From positions 1,364,001 through 1,428,000 of the forward strand of contig CM041090.1 in assembly GCA_023079485.1 (NCBI GenBank): DNA of 64,000 bases, written 5' to 3'. The DNA is from Archilochus colubris (lineage: Eukaryota; Chordata; Aves; Apodiformes; Trochilidae). The position numbers and the translations under genes were made by a program. This document shows, piece by piece, positions 37,207-47,000 of the stretch; the stretch's first letter is position 1; the number at the start of each line of letters is the position of its first letter. Under the pieces are notes generated by a model. It saw only the letters and a program-made list of their open reading frames with translations, had not been told where the DNA came from and ran no database searches.

Positions 37207-39184
37207 GATACTGAAGGATGATATGGCACCGGTTGGGAGGGTGGCTTCTGTGGTGACCCACACCAGAGGACATTAGTCAGTGGCAGAAAGAACTGCCACC
37301 TTTTCCTGTCTCCCAGTCAGAGCCTCCAGGTAGCAAGAATGGGAAGTCTCCCCCAGAGAATGAAATGCAGCTTCTACATCTCTTCTCACCACCTGAGCTT
37401 CCTTTAGTTTGGATCAGTTTAATCTCCTCTGTGTCCTTTTGTCTTTCTCCTTTCTATCAAGAGCACTCATCAGTCTCCTGCTGCTCAGGGAAATGGTGTG
37501 ACAGTGGCACAAGGGGACAACAGCCTGCGGGCTCCTGCCTGCTGCCTGTGTTTTGGGGAGGAGCCCATGGGCCCCGTGGCTTTCCTAGGCAGAAGGGATG
37601 GAGATGCTTACTGCTGAGTTCCTCCCTCTGGCCAGGTATACTTCTGGACATGAGGCTGTCTGGAGCTGCCCATCTGAGCCATGCCAAATGCTGCCCAGGT
37701 CTCAGACTGCAAAAGCACTTGGGATTCAAGACACCATCGTGTGTAAATCCTGTGTTTAAACAAATAATTCCCGCAGAATAACAGGCAGACTTTTCCAGAT
37801 GAAGCAAAGCTGACACCTGACTCTTTGCCTGGCTTCTCCCAGGAGAACATTTTAATGAGGCCCACAGCTGTAATATCACACAGAGAACATTAACAATGCT
37901 AATTACCTGAAGTTTAGCCCATGAATACTCAGCAGACCATACTATGGAGATGGATTGTTGTTTTGGCCCAAATGAAGCACCGATGGCTTACAAAGTGAAC
38001 AGAGGCTTCTGAGAGCATCAGACACAAGGCATTATGCACAGAGCCCTGGCAAGGCAGCCCCCACAGCAGAGCTGATAAATAAAAGAGATGCCCAGCCAGA
38101 AGGCAAATCTGAGACTGCAGACAGAAATTGCCTTGAGGTGGCCAAATCCCTCCTGAGGAAACGCAAAAGGTGTTGATAGGTCTCTCATCATCATCTCCTG
38201 CAGGTTCTGTGCAGAGGAAGGGGGGGTGTTGTTTGTGGAATTCTTCTGCCAGGCAGCTGCAGCTGGCACTGGCTGAGCCAAGCACTGTGCTGGGAGAAGC
38301 CAGAAGTCCACACAGAGATGCAATGCGAGAGTGAGCTCTTGCCTGGAAGAGATCCAGGGCCTTTGCTTCACACCATACGGACATTCTGCAGCTCAAGGTC
38401 ACCGTGGAGGTGCCTGGATGTGCTGGGATGGCTGCTCTGAACTCACAAGTGCCAGAGCTCTGTCTGCAGCAGAGTAAATGGAGTTGTGGAGTCTGCTGCA
38501 CGAAGCTCAGCCATTGCCTCTGGCTTCGGCTCTTTGAGAAGTCAAACCCTGCAGGGCAATGCACAACGAGAGCCATGGTGCAGCAGAAGAGGGGAGCTGG
38601 TCCACCCAGGTGTCTCTGGGAAGGAGACACGAATTTTTAGCAGTCTGTGTTGCTCAGCTCTAATTGAGCACAAAAGCATCACATGGCAGGCAATAGCCCA
38701 TTAGCAACACTGCGTGCTGAGGGGCCTTTTAATTATTTTCACATTCCCAGAGGACTACAAAATGCTCTTGGTAAGGATGGTGGGGGAATGCCAATTAGGT
38801 GGCCTCCAGCCCAGCTAGACAAGGTCCGGTCACATCACCTTGCGTCACAGGCTGAACCCTGCCCTCCATTTTCTCCCCAAGTCTGCTGTTTTCTGCTGTG
38901 AAATATTTATTAAAGGGAGAGCTGCTGCCTGTCGGGAATGTTGAGTCCCCTGTCTCCTTGCCAAGGTCAGGCTGCCAGGGAGGTACTACTGCTCTCTGTA
39001 GCTTCTCCTCAAGACTGATGGGTCTTTCTTCCATTCAGCACAGACAGGCAGCCCTGGGGAGGAGGCTCTTCTAGTTCCTATGGATTCTGACTGTCCAGAA
39101 ATAGGGTGAGCCTGTGGAAAAAAAAAAAAAACATCCAAACAACACTAAAGCAGAGGGTGCACAGCAGAGAGCTGGTGTGGTATC
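37207..39184. other. Intergenic DNA, nothing recognised
   Basis: A - strand frame of 233 codons at 37929-38630 is the longest outside retroelements. It matches no family I know, is overlapped by another - strand frame (38018-38371), has no splice or conservation evidence, and is treated as non-coding. Nothing else is recognised. Confidence 0.5.
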
Positions 39185-40562
39185 ACAGAATCATACAATC
39201 ATAGAATTGGCTGGGTTGGAAGGGACCTCAGAGATCATCAAGTCCAACCCTTTTACCACCGTTGCGGTTGCTAGACCATGGCACTGAGTGCCACATCCAG
39301 GCTCTTTGGAAATATCTCCAGACACGGAGAATCCACTACTTCCCTGGGCAGCCCATTCCAATGCTTGATCACTCTCTCCAGATAGAAATTCTTTCTAATC
39401 TCCAACCTAAACCTCCCCTGGCACAACTTGAGACCCTGCCCTCTTGTCTTGCTGAGAGTTGCCTGGGAAAAGAGCCCAACCCCCCCCTGGCTCCAACCTC
39501 CTTTCAGGGAGTTGGAGAGAGTGATGAGGTCTCCCCTGAGCCTCCTCTTCTCCAGCCTCAACACCCCCAGCTCCCTCAGCCGCTCCTCATAGGATCTGTG
39601 CTCCAGTCCCTTCACCAGCCTCCTTGCTCTTCTCTGGACCTGCTCCAGCACCTCAATCTCCTTCCTGAGCTGAGGGGCCCAGAAATGGACACAGGACTCA
39701 AGCTGTGGCCTCACCAGAGCTGAGCACAGGGGCAGAATCCCTTCCCTGGACCTGCTGGCCACGCTGTTCCTGAGCCAGCCCAGGATGCCATTGGCCTTCT
39801 TGGCCACCTGGGCACACTGCTGGCTCATGTTCAGCTTCCTGTCAATCCAGACTCCCAGGTCTGTAGCAGGAAGAGCCTTTCTTGCTCCTGAGGCTCGACG
39901 AGCTGCTTGCCTCTCCATTGCCTCGCACAAGAGTGAGCTCTGCTCTGTGGGTGTGTGTCCCACCTTTATTGACCCCCTGGTCTTGCCCATGCCCAATAGG
40001 GGCCTGTCCTAATCAGGCACAGGTGGACTCACACCCACTCATTGGCAACTCGAGGCACCTGGTTTATCTTGTTTCTCTACACAGGTCCCTTTCTGCCTGG
40101 CTGCTCTCCAGCCACTCTGTGCCCAGCCTGGAGCTCCCCATGGGGTTGTTGTGGCCAAAGTGCAGGACCCGGCACCTGACCGTGTTAAACCTCATCCCGT
40201 TGGAATCAGCCCAACTCTCCAGTCTGTCCAGGTCCCTCTGCAGAGCCCTCCTGCCTTCCAGCTGATCCACACTTCCTCCCAGCTTAGTGTCATCTGTGAA
40301 TTTGCTGATGATGGACTCAATCCCCTCATCTAAATCATCAATGAAGATATTGAACAGAACTGGGCCCAACACTGATCCCTGGGGGACACCACTAGTAACC
40401 GGCCGCCATTTTGATGCAGCCCCGTTCAGCACCACTCTCTGGGCCCGGCCCTCCAGCCAGTTCCTAACCCAGCACAGAGTGCTCCTGTCCAAGCTGTGGG
40501 CTGACAGCTTTTTCAGGAGGATGCTGTGGGAGACGGTGTCAAAGGCCTTGCTGAAGGCCTTT
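39185..40562 (-). mobile_element. CR1 LINE, 3' half, interrupted by an LTR
   Basis: The 3' terminus is at the left (AATCATACAATCATAGAATTGGC). The C-terminal and thumb regions run 39271-39855 on the - strand. The palm region runs 40088-40492, with [20 protein letters not shown] and FTDDTKLGG. It is truncated at about 40562 within the same part of the RT domain as the 33725 copy. A 220-bp solo LTR with a 6-bp duplication is inserted at 39862-40081 and splits the coding region; read through the LTR, the - strand frame stays open at 39271-39996, which makes it look like one chimeric frame. Confidence 0.97.
39862..40081 (-). mobile_element. Solo ERV LTR, family A, inserted in CR1
   Basis: The 220-bp repeat has TGTAGCAGG...CTCTACA ends. 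It is flanked by the 6-bp target duplication CAGGTC at 39856-39861 and 40082-40087. AATAAA on the - strand (39970-39965) gives its orientation. Six-base duplications are typical of class II (ERVK-type) retroviruses. With no internal sequence present it is a solo LTR left by recombination between two LTRs. It is younger than the CR1 it interrupts. Confidence 0.93.
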
Positions 40563-41559
40563 GCTGAAATTGTTGTTTAATGTTGTTTAATGTATCAAAA
40601 CAGGTAGTTGCTCTACGGCCTTTCAGGAGGACATAATAAAAAGACATTAAATCAATTCCCACTGTTGCAAAAGGCCACTGTCAGTCTTGGGGATCACTGC
40701 TGTAACTTCTTAGGATGCTCCTACACTTAGAGATGAAATACCAGTCCCACAAAGGTGGATAGAAGGCTTACCCTCTGCTCATTTGGCTCTAAGTTTGCTC
40801 CTCCCCAAGTGAAGTTGCGGTTTGCTGGGTGTGGGCTTATTCTTTCAGGTTTTGTGGCAGAAAAATGCTGAAAGTTTCAGCCACACACTGTTTGATAACC
40901 TTGTATCGAATGCACTGAATGATGTAAGCAAGCACAGTTTAACTTGCTCGAAGGACTCCGGTTAAAGTGTCAAGGAGATTTTCCTCCCCCAGTCTGGGCA
41001 CACACTGAGCACATCCAGGAACAGAAACAAACTCTGCTCTTGTAAGATGTGAGACCTGAAGTACTGGACTGGCTGGGGAAATAACTTTCCCTCACAGTGA
41101 CCTCTAAAGGCAACTTGGGAGCCAAAATTATGAGCAGCAAGGTGTGTATCAAGTGTGCAGCCCAATCTGCTGGGCTGTGTCCACTCAGCTGCAGGAATCC
41201 AGATGCTTCAGGACATCTGGGGCTGGAGGAACAGCTCGTTCCCTGCACTGGATGGTTCCTGGCAAACCTGGAAACCTGTGTCTTCTTTGCCATCTCTCTT
41301 GACAGCCAATGAATCCCAGCACATTTGATCTTCTCCTCGCATGGAAGCTGCTCCACAGTGCCAGTGCTATCCCTTGTGTCTTCTTCAGGCTCTTTGGATG
41401 TATGCTGGGCTGCAGGGAGGGGAGGGTGGGAACACAGAAGTGGCAAACAGTACCCAGCACAGGGCCACACCAAAGATTTATTCAGGGACATAATGATGTT
41501 TTCTGTTTTCTCCTTTTTCCTCCCCTCCAAGTAATTCCTAACATTTTACTTGTTTTTCT
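40563..41559. other. Intergenic DNA, nothing recognised
   Basis: A 10-bp TGTTGTTTAA duplication sits at 40571-40590 at the truncated CR1 end. The remainder shows no gene or element; overlapping open frames at 40970-41578 on both strands match no known family. Confidence 0.5.
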
Positions 41560-42020
41560 GACACCTGCTCAGCTTTGACCTGTCATTTTCTCAAAATTAG
41601 CAGCAACGCCGAGATCATTTTCCTGTGCAGTGATGGCTGATTTAGAGCCCCTCATTATGCATGTGTAATTAGGGTGGCTTTTTCCCCCAGAAGCATTACT
41701 GTGCATTTATCGACAGTAGATTTCATCTGGCATTTTACAGCCCTGTCCCTCATTATCATGAAAAACTTCTGCAACTCTTCACAGTCGTTCTGACTCCCCG
41801 GAACAGTTTTTCATTCTCAGTTAACTTCTCACCTCACTTTTCATCTTCTTTCACAAATCACTTGTAAAGAGATTTTAAAATAATGTGTCCAGCTCAGATA
41901 TCTGGGTGCTTTTCCTCCTCTGCAAAAACATATTGTTTACTTACACCTTTATACTCTACTGCTGCATCTACTCTGTGTCTTTTATTGAAACCACCTCACT
42001 GGCAATCACACTATTATTTG
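41560..42020 (-). mobile_element. Ancient CR1 (L3-like) relic
   Basis: The + strand follows, with many substitutions, the reverse complement of the old amniote CR1/L3 RT region as I know it from reptile genomes. Recognisable words are TTATCGACAGTAGATTTCAT (41709), ACTTCTGCAACTCTTCACAG (41765), and at 41855-41910 the degraded counterpart of the 'ATCATTTATGAATATGTTGAACAGG...CAGTACAGACCCCTGGG' block. All frames are broken. A RepeatMasker alignment would settle it. Confidence 0.5.
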
Positions 42021-43251
42021 ATAGAGTTGTACTTTAAAAAGTGTAGACAGACATTACAGAAACAACACCAGCAACAGCCTCATTTTTAGGACTTAGCAGA
42101 CAAGCTATTTTTTTTGATCTGTGTTTCTAAATTATCTTGTAAATTCCCACAACTAAATTTCATCTCCCACTGTATGTGCCATGAATATATCTTTTTTTTT
42201 TCTCAGTATATCACCACTTCAAAGTTCATTAAGCCATTCCAGAGACTATAGCTTATAAAATCCTCCTCTGGATTCAAGATATTAGTAGAAAGACTAACTC
42301 CTCAAGTCTCTGGCACCAAGGCAACATATTGTCATAAATCCATAGGAAACCAGATTTCATTAGTTCCCTTGGTCATGGAACTAATTGTTTGCTCCTGAAC
42401 TGAGCACCTGATCATGGCTGTGGGCAGCAGGAAAGCCAGAGGCATTTTAATGTTGTTCCTCTGCTGGGCTTTACTTGATTTTTGTCTCAGGACTATGAGA
42501 TGCTGGGGATGTAAAACAGCTACTGGGGAGATAACAGCTGCCAGAAACACAGCCTTCTGGTTTCTACTTCGAGCTGTGCTTACCATGTAGAGTTAAAAAA
42601 ACAGTGCTTAGAATAATTTAGAGCAGAAATCTGCTACGTTCCTTCAAAATTACCCGTGCTTGGTTTAATAGATGCTGGATTAATTGCGTGCTGTCTGAGA
42701 GCTTTTGTTCCTCTCTGGAGTGGCTGTGGTCTGTGCCACAGAGGTGAATGCTACTGTATGGCAAATTTGACATTGAAGGGCCCTTTGTAGAAATAAGACT
42801 GCCATTCTCTCCCATTGTCCCTTTGATTAAAAAGTGCCAGCAAAAGAGACACTTTTGATGGTTGTTTTCATATTATGGGCATCTGGCTACTGAGAGCTGG
42901 GCTGAGATCACCAAATCACAAGCTGCTTTAGAGGTGCCTGTTTACGCACGCTGATCCCACAGTGATGTGATCCAGAAAACTATTTGGATATGCACGTTTC
43001 AGAGGGCAGAGGAAGAATAACACTTGCTGGGGTGTGTGCTGAGGAGCGTTTGTTGTCTGTCTATGCAGGCGTTTTCCAGTGTCCCTCATCTGCTACCCAA
43101 ACCCACAACTTTCCAGTACTCGTTTTTCTCCACTTTCACACGAAGTTCAGTGAGCCCTGAGGTACTTTGTGGCAAAAAAAAAAAAAAGAAAAGAAAAAAA
43201 GAAAAAGAGAAAAAAAAAATCTAGCGTATTACACAGGGAGACTTACTGATT
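42021..43251. other. Intergenic DNA with an A-rich tract
   Basis: Nothing is recognised except an A-rich, purine-only tract at 43174-43219 just left of the LTR mini-element. Confidence 0.5.
43174..43219. repeat. A-rich low-complexity tract
   Basis: Forty-six bases of A interrupted by single Gs. It lies 33 bases left of the target duplication of the LTR mini-element and is not part of it. Confidence 0.85.
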
Positions 43252-43257
43252 AACTTT

Positions 43258-43427
43258 TGGAGGGGGAAGAGCCTTTCTTGTTCCTGAGGCTCGACGGGCT
43301 GCGGGCCTCTCCATTGCCTCACACCAGAGTGAGCTCCTATCTGTGGGGCCCTGCCCTAACCAGGCACAGGTGGACTCACACCCACTCTTTGGCAACTCGA
43401 GGCACTTGGATGTCTTGTTTCTCTACA
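43258..43427 (-). repeat. 3' LTR of the mini-element
   Basis: The 170-bp repeat starts TGTAGAGAAACAAGACATCC on the - strand and ends in a degraded ...CCCCCTCCA. Relative to the 5' LTR it lacks a block of about 37 bases near 43348 that contains the poly(A) signal. Confidence 0.9.
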
Positions 43428-43449
43428 TTCCCCCCCCCCCTTTTTTTTT
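43428..43449 (-). other. Polypurine tract
   Basis: On the - strand, nine A, eleven G and AA directly precede the TG of the 3' LTR. This is where plus-strand DNA synthesis is primed in LTR elements. Confidence 0.85.
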
Positions 43450-43515
43450 CACAACACTGATTACAGGATTTTTACAAACATTTTACACTTATAGCTTACA
43501 GGATTTAACCCTAGC

Positions 43516-43798
43516 TTACAAATACTTTTCACAAAGTCTCTGCCTTTCCGACTTGAGTTGTTCTTCTCTTGTATCTGCTCTTCTCTTGGCTTCCCTCTGC
43601 TCAGGGGTTTCTAAGAGAGAATCCTTATCTTGGCTTCCTCTGCTCAGGGGTTTCCAAAGAGAGAATCCTTATCTTGGCTTCCCTCTGCTCAGGGGTTTCC
43701 AATTCAAAGAGCTTGCTGGTCATACCTTTCAGGGAGAGTGTTCCTGTTGCCAGCTCGTCACACTGCTGCTTCTTTAGACGTCTATATGTTGCCCACAT
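43516..43798 (-). pseudogene. Small repeat-containing reading frame of the mini-element, broken by two 1-base deletions
   Basis: On the - strand an ATG at 43798-43796, inside the primer-binding-like site, opens a frame of 57 codons ending at 43625. The frame is shifted by two single-base deletions, one in each of two 45-bp repeat copies (near 43640 and 43610). A TAA at 43518-43516 closes the frame in which the last third is open. The encoded product would be rich in Glu, Arg, Lys and Gln, with a 15-residue repeat whose unit begins ETPEQRE and a helical, coiled-coil-like tail. I do not recognise the family; a gag-derived or novel structural peptide is possible. It may also be non-coding repeat with accidental openness. 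Confidence 0.5.
43585..43717. repeat. 45-bp tandem repeat, three copies
   Basis: Units beginning CTTGGCTTCC start at 43585, 43629 and 43673. The apparent period is 44 because the first two copies each lack one base at different places; the unit is 45. The third copy is complete for about 30 bases and then diverges. A period divisible by three fits a coding origin. Confidence 0.9.
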
Positions 43799-43807
43799 TC
43801 TCCACCA
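43790..43807 (-). other. Primer-binding-like site of the mini-element
   Basis: TGGTGGAGAATGTGGGCA on the - strand lies two bases after the 5' LTR and has the expected TGG start. It is the counterpart of the site at 21796-21813. The priming tRNA is not identified. Confidence 0.6.
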
Positions 43808-43809
43808 AA

Positions 43810-44009
43810 TGTAGCAGGAAGGAGGCTCCTGAGGCTCAACGAGCTGCTGACCTCACCATTGCCTCGCTCAAGAGTGAGCTTCTCTCTGTGGGTGTGTGTC
43901 CCACCTTTATTGGCCCCCTGGTAATAGGGGGCCTGCCCTAACCAGGCACAGGTGGACTCACACCCACTCTCTGGCAACTCGAGGCACCTGAATGTCTTGT
44001 TTCTCTACA
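43810..44009 (-). repeat. 5' LTR of the mini-element
   Basis: The 200-bp repeat has TGTAGAGAAAC...CCTGCTACA ends on the - strand and AATAAA at 43911-43906. It is close in sequence to the solo LTRs at 39862 and 51227. Confidence 0.92.
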
Positions 44010-44015
44010 AACTTT

Positions 44016-47000
44016 TCCCCAGTTCCCACTCCCACAGATTCTCACATCTGTGAGAATCACCACTCAGCAGTGGCTCAGTGAATCCTCAGACACTTTGGCT
44101 TCAGTCACAGGGACACCATTCATTATAATATACACTGGACTGGGTTGTTGACATCTGACATTTGCTGAATAAACTTTAAGATCCAGAGTCCTTCTCCAGA
44201 GTTTGGCCACCTTTTTTTGTTGTTGTTAGTACCGAAGCAAACAGGGGAGATGTCAGAAAGAGAGCTCTCCCCTCTCTTTCAACACATCTGTTTGGAAGTA
44301 CCACAAAGGCTACAGGAGCATTTTTCCTTGGGCTTTTAATTGAAGTGCTTTAATATAAAAAAAAGTACATACAAGTTCTAAACTCCCATTTTTCTGCAAT
44401 TGCTTACATTTTTTCTAAGTTGCAACAGAATAGTAGCTACATAGGTAGTCAACACTGCTAACAAACTACAGTACGAGTTACTAATAACAGTACAAGATGC
44501 TTGGAATACATTCTTGCAAATGTGTATGAATACCAAAGAAATCCTGCAAAGTTGAGAGGCTTCCAACACACATTGCCCTCTTCTCTCAAACCCCTGTAGG
44601 ATTTCACTCACAGGTTTCCTAATCACCAAGACACAGAAGGGCTGAGCCCGGGCTGGTGCAAGCTGTGGTAGCTCCATCAGCATCCGTGGAGCAATGTCAG
44701 TTGTTGATGAGTGAAGGGTGTGACTCACTCTGTGCTCAGATAGACACCTTCAGATGGGGGTACAAACATCATGCAGGTTTCCATGCATGACAAACTGGTG
44801 GGTCCTTCTTGGTCGGTGTTGGCTTATTAGCATTAAGCAACATTTTTTTTTTTTCTGAAGCTTTCTAGACTGATCTCTTTCTCTTGGGAGAAACCAGATA
44901 AGGATGACTGAAGGACAGTTGGGAGCACCCTAAATTCTCATCCCACTCTAGGTAAAACTGGGCAAATTTCCCTCAGAAAAAGCCAAATTTTGAAACAGAA
45001 GAACCCACTCCATCACCTCTCCTCCCCCACAAAAAGCTGGCAAAACTATCAAGCACTTAATAAAACTGAGTGTGAGATAAGAAGAGCAAAGGTCCTTCAC
45101 ACAAGCCATGTCAAAACAAATCTCTACGAACACACATTGTAACGATACAGTCACTTCAGAGTTCAAAAGAAAGGTTCACACTTTACAAACGAGGGGAAAA
45201 AAAAATAACATAAGAAGCTGTCCTTGCAATTATGTACTGGTTCCCAAACCTGTAACCTTAGTCTGTGGCCACCAAATGTAAATGAATACCAAGCAGCACA
45301 GTGTAAACTCTAATGAGGCCTCGCAGGGGATAGCAACAGGAACCTGAAGGTAGTCTAAGGAATTTCTAAGAATTCAAGAATTCATCTGAGACTGCTGAGC
45401 TTTTCTCATTAAGCTTCAATACAAAACCTCCTTATCCCTAGTGCCCTGAAGACCAAAATTTCAATGGCATGCTTTAAACAGCAATATCCAAAAGTCTTCC
45501 AAGCTATTTATTGACTGGTATTTCATTACTTTGATGGCAGCTATGGAAGCTGGCAAACCCATGTCAAGGCTGGCTTTTCAATTCATCAGCACATTATGAA
45601 AAAACTGAACACCAGTGGCTCCAGCTCTGAGTAAAGACACAAAAGTCAAGTTCTGCTGCAAAGAGGGTAAAAGGCTATTCAGGGGTTACAAAGGCTGGCA
45701 TATTGTAGAAAATAACTCAGTTGCTCTAAAATCTCTCTCAGCTCAAATAGTTTTATCTTGAGGAATGTGCAGAATGTGCAGAAGAAAAAGTTTCTCTTTC
45801 CCTGTGAATTCAGGGAATGGATATGCTTTCTCAGTCTTGTGAGGTTCCCCAGTCCACTTGCTCTTCCCTAGCCCTCTTTATAGCAACAGCTCTTGCTGGT
45901 AAGACAAGACTATTTAAATTGCAAACAAATTTCAAGGTATCAGAAGACAAAATAGATTCCCTGCAACTTTTAAAACAAACGATGCATTGCACACTTAGTG
46001 CTTCTCTGAATCCTCTTTCCACAGAGCAAAGCATCAACAAGATTTCCATCAGTCCTGAGTGGCACAGCCAGTTCTAGGAATTAAAATGTTGATCAGGCTT
46101 TTGCAATTTTTGCCTCCCTGCCAAAAATGCTTCCTAGCCCCTAGAGAAGACAGTTAATTCTGATATTTGCATAGACACTTCTGCACCTGGATCCACAGTA
46201 GATCATTAATTTCTCTTATGATGGCCACACACCAATCATCAAGAACACTTCTTGAGAATTTTCTTTATTTCTTCAACTGTGTGAAATAAAAATGCAACTA
46301 CATGCAAAAAAATTAAAAGATCTTTATCCCATACCCAAAGGTATCTCTCAGACTAGGAAGGACCACAGGAATGTACTGACTTCCTCAAGGAGTCCTCAGA
46401 AATCAAGTTGGGAACTTGGGATTATAATTTTTTTTTTTTTTTCATCTTTATGATGAGTCAGGATTTAGCTGACAGCTGCTGTGTGGGTCACTAACCCTGC
46501 CCTGAAAGAGCTTTGCAGAAGAAACAAACCTTACTGATGTCCCCACTACAGCACTGAGCATTGACCCAGAGCATTGTCCCAGGGAAGTGGCTCTCCAAAG
46601 ACCAAAAGATCCTCTTGGGAACACTTGTCTAACAACTTTGCCTTCTGACCCCTCTGGACTTTCCATGACCCTTATAACACCTCTTCAGTTTTTTGCAGTA
46701 GGTCTCCAACCTACAACCTGACAACAGCTGTAGAAATGGGTGATCCTGTGGCTGGACAGCAGTATCTGATGACAACAGGTAGAATGGGATGATCCCAGCT
46801 GGACCCAAGAGCTCAGAGATAGAAACTGTTCAAAATACCTTTTCACTTCCAAACTGAAGAGATTTGATTGCAAAATCAATAAGGTGCTTCAAATAAAAGC
46901 CCTCAAAGTTACTTTATGAAGCCATTTTTAAGGATAAACCAGTGCCAAATAAAGGAACAAGCCTCTAAAGTCAGAACAGAGCTCATGGATGTTTTGGTCC

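Larger units (their letters stand above)
43258..44009 (-). mobile_element. Complete miniature LTR retrotransposon (family A), non-autonomous
   Basis: Two family A LTRs (43258-43427 and 43810-44009) in the same orientation enclose only 382 bp. The whole is flanked by the 6-bp duplication AACTTT at 43252-43257 and 44010-44015, so it inserted as one unit. On the - strand the 5' LTR is followed after two bases by a primer-binding-like site (43807-43790), a short reading frame with internal 45-bp repeats, and a polypurine tract of nine A and eleven G plus AA (43449-43428) abutting the 3' LTR. No protease, reverse transcriptase or integrase is encoded, so it must have been mobilised by another element. 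The 3' LTR has lost about 37 bp that include the AATAAA, probably after insertion. Confidence 0.9.

Noticed and set aside
37929..38630. Open frame of 233 codons on the - strand
   Set aside because: It is the longest outside retroelements, but no domain, motif or family is recognised, it overlaps other open frames, and there is no promoter, splice or conservation support.
39271..39996. A 241-codon frame on the - strand that looks like one protein
   Set aside because: Its N-terminal part is LTR sequence and the remainder is the CR1 C-terminal region; it is a chance fusion created by the insertion.
44335..44356. ATTAAA motifs on the - strand as the DPF3 poly(A) site
   Set aside because: They lie 12.4 kb from the stop codon in AT-rich DNA with no evidence that the transcript reaches them.
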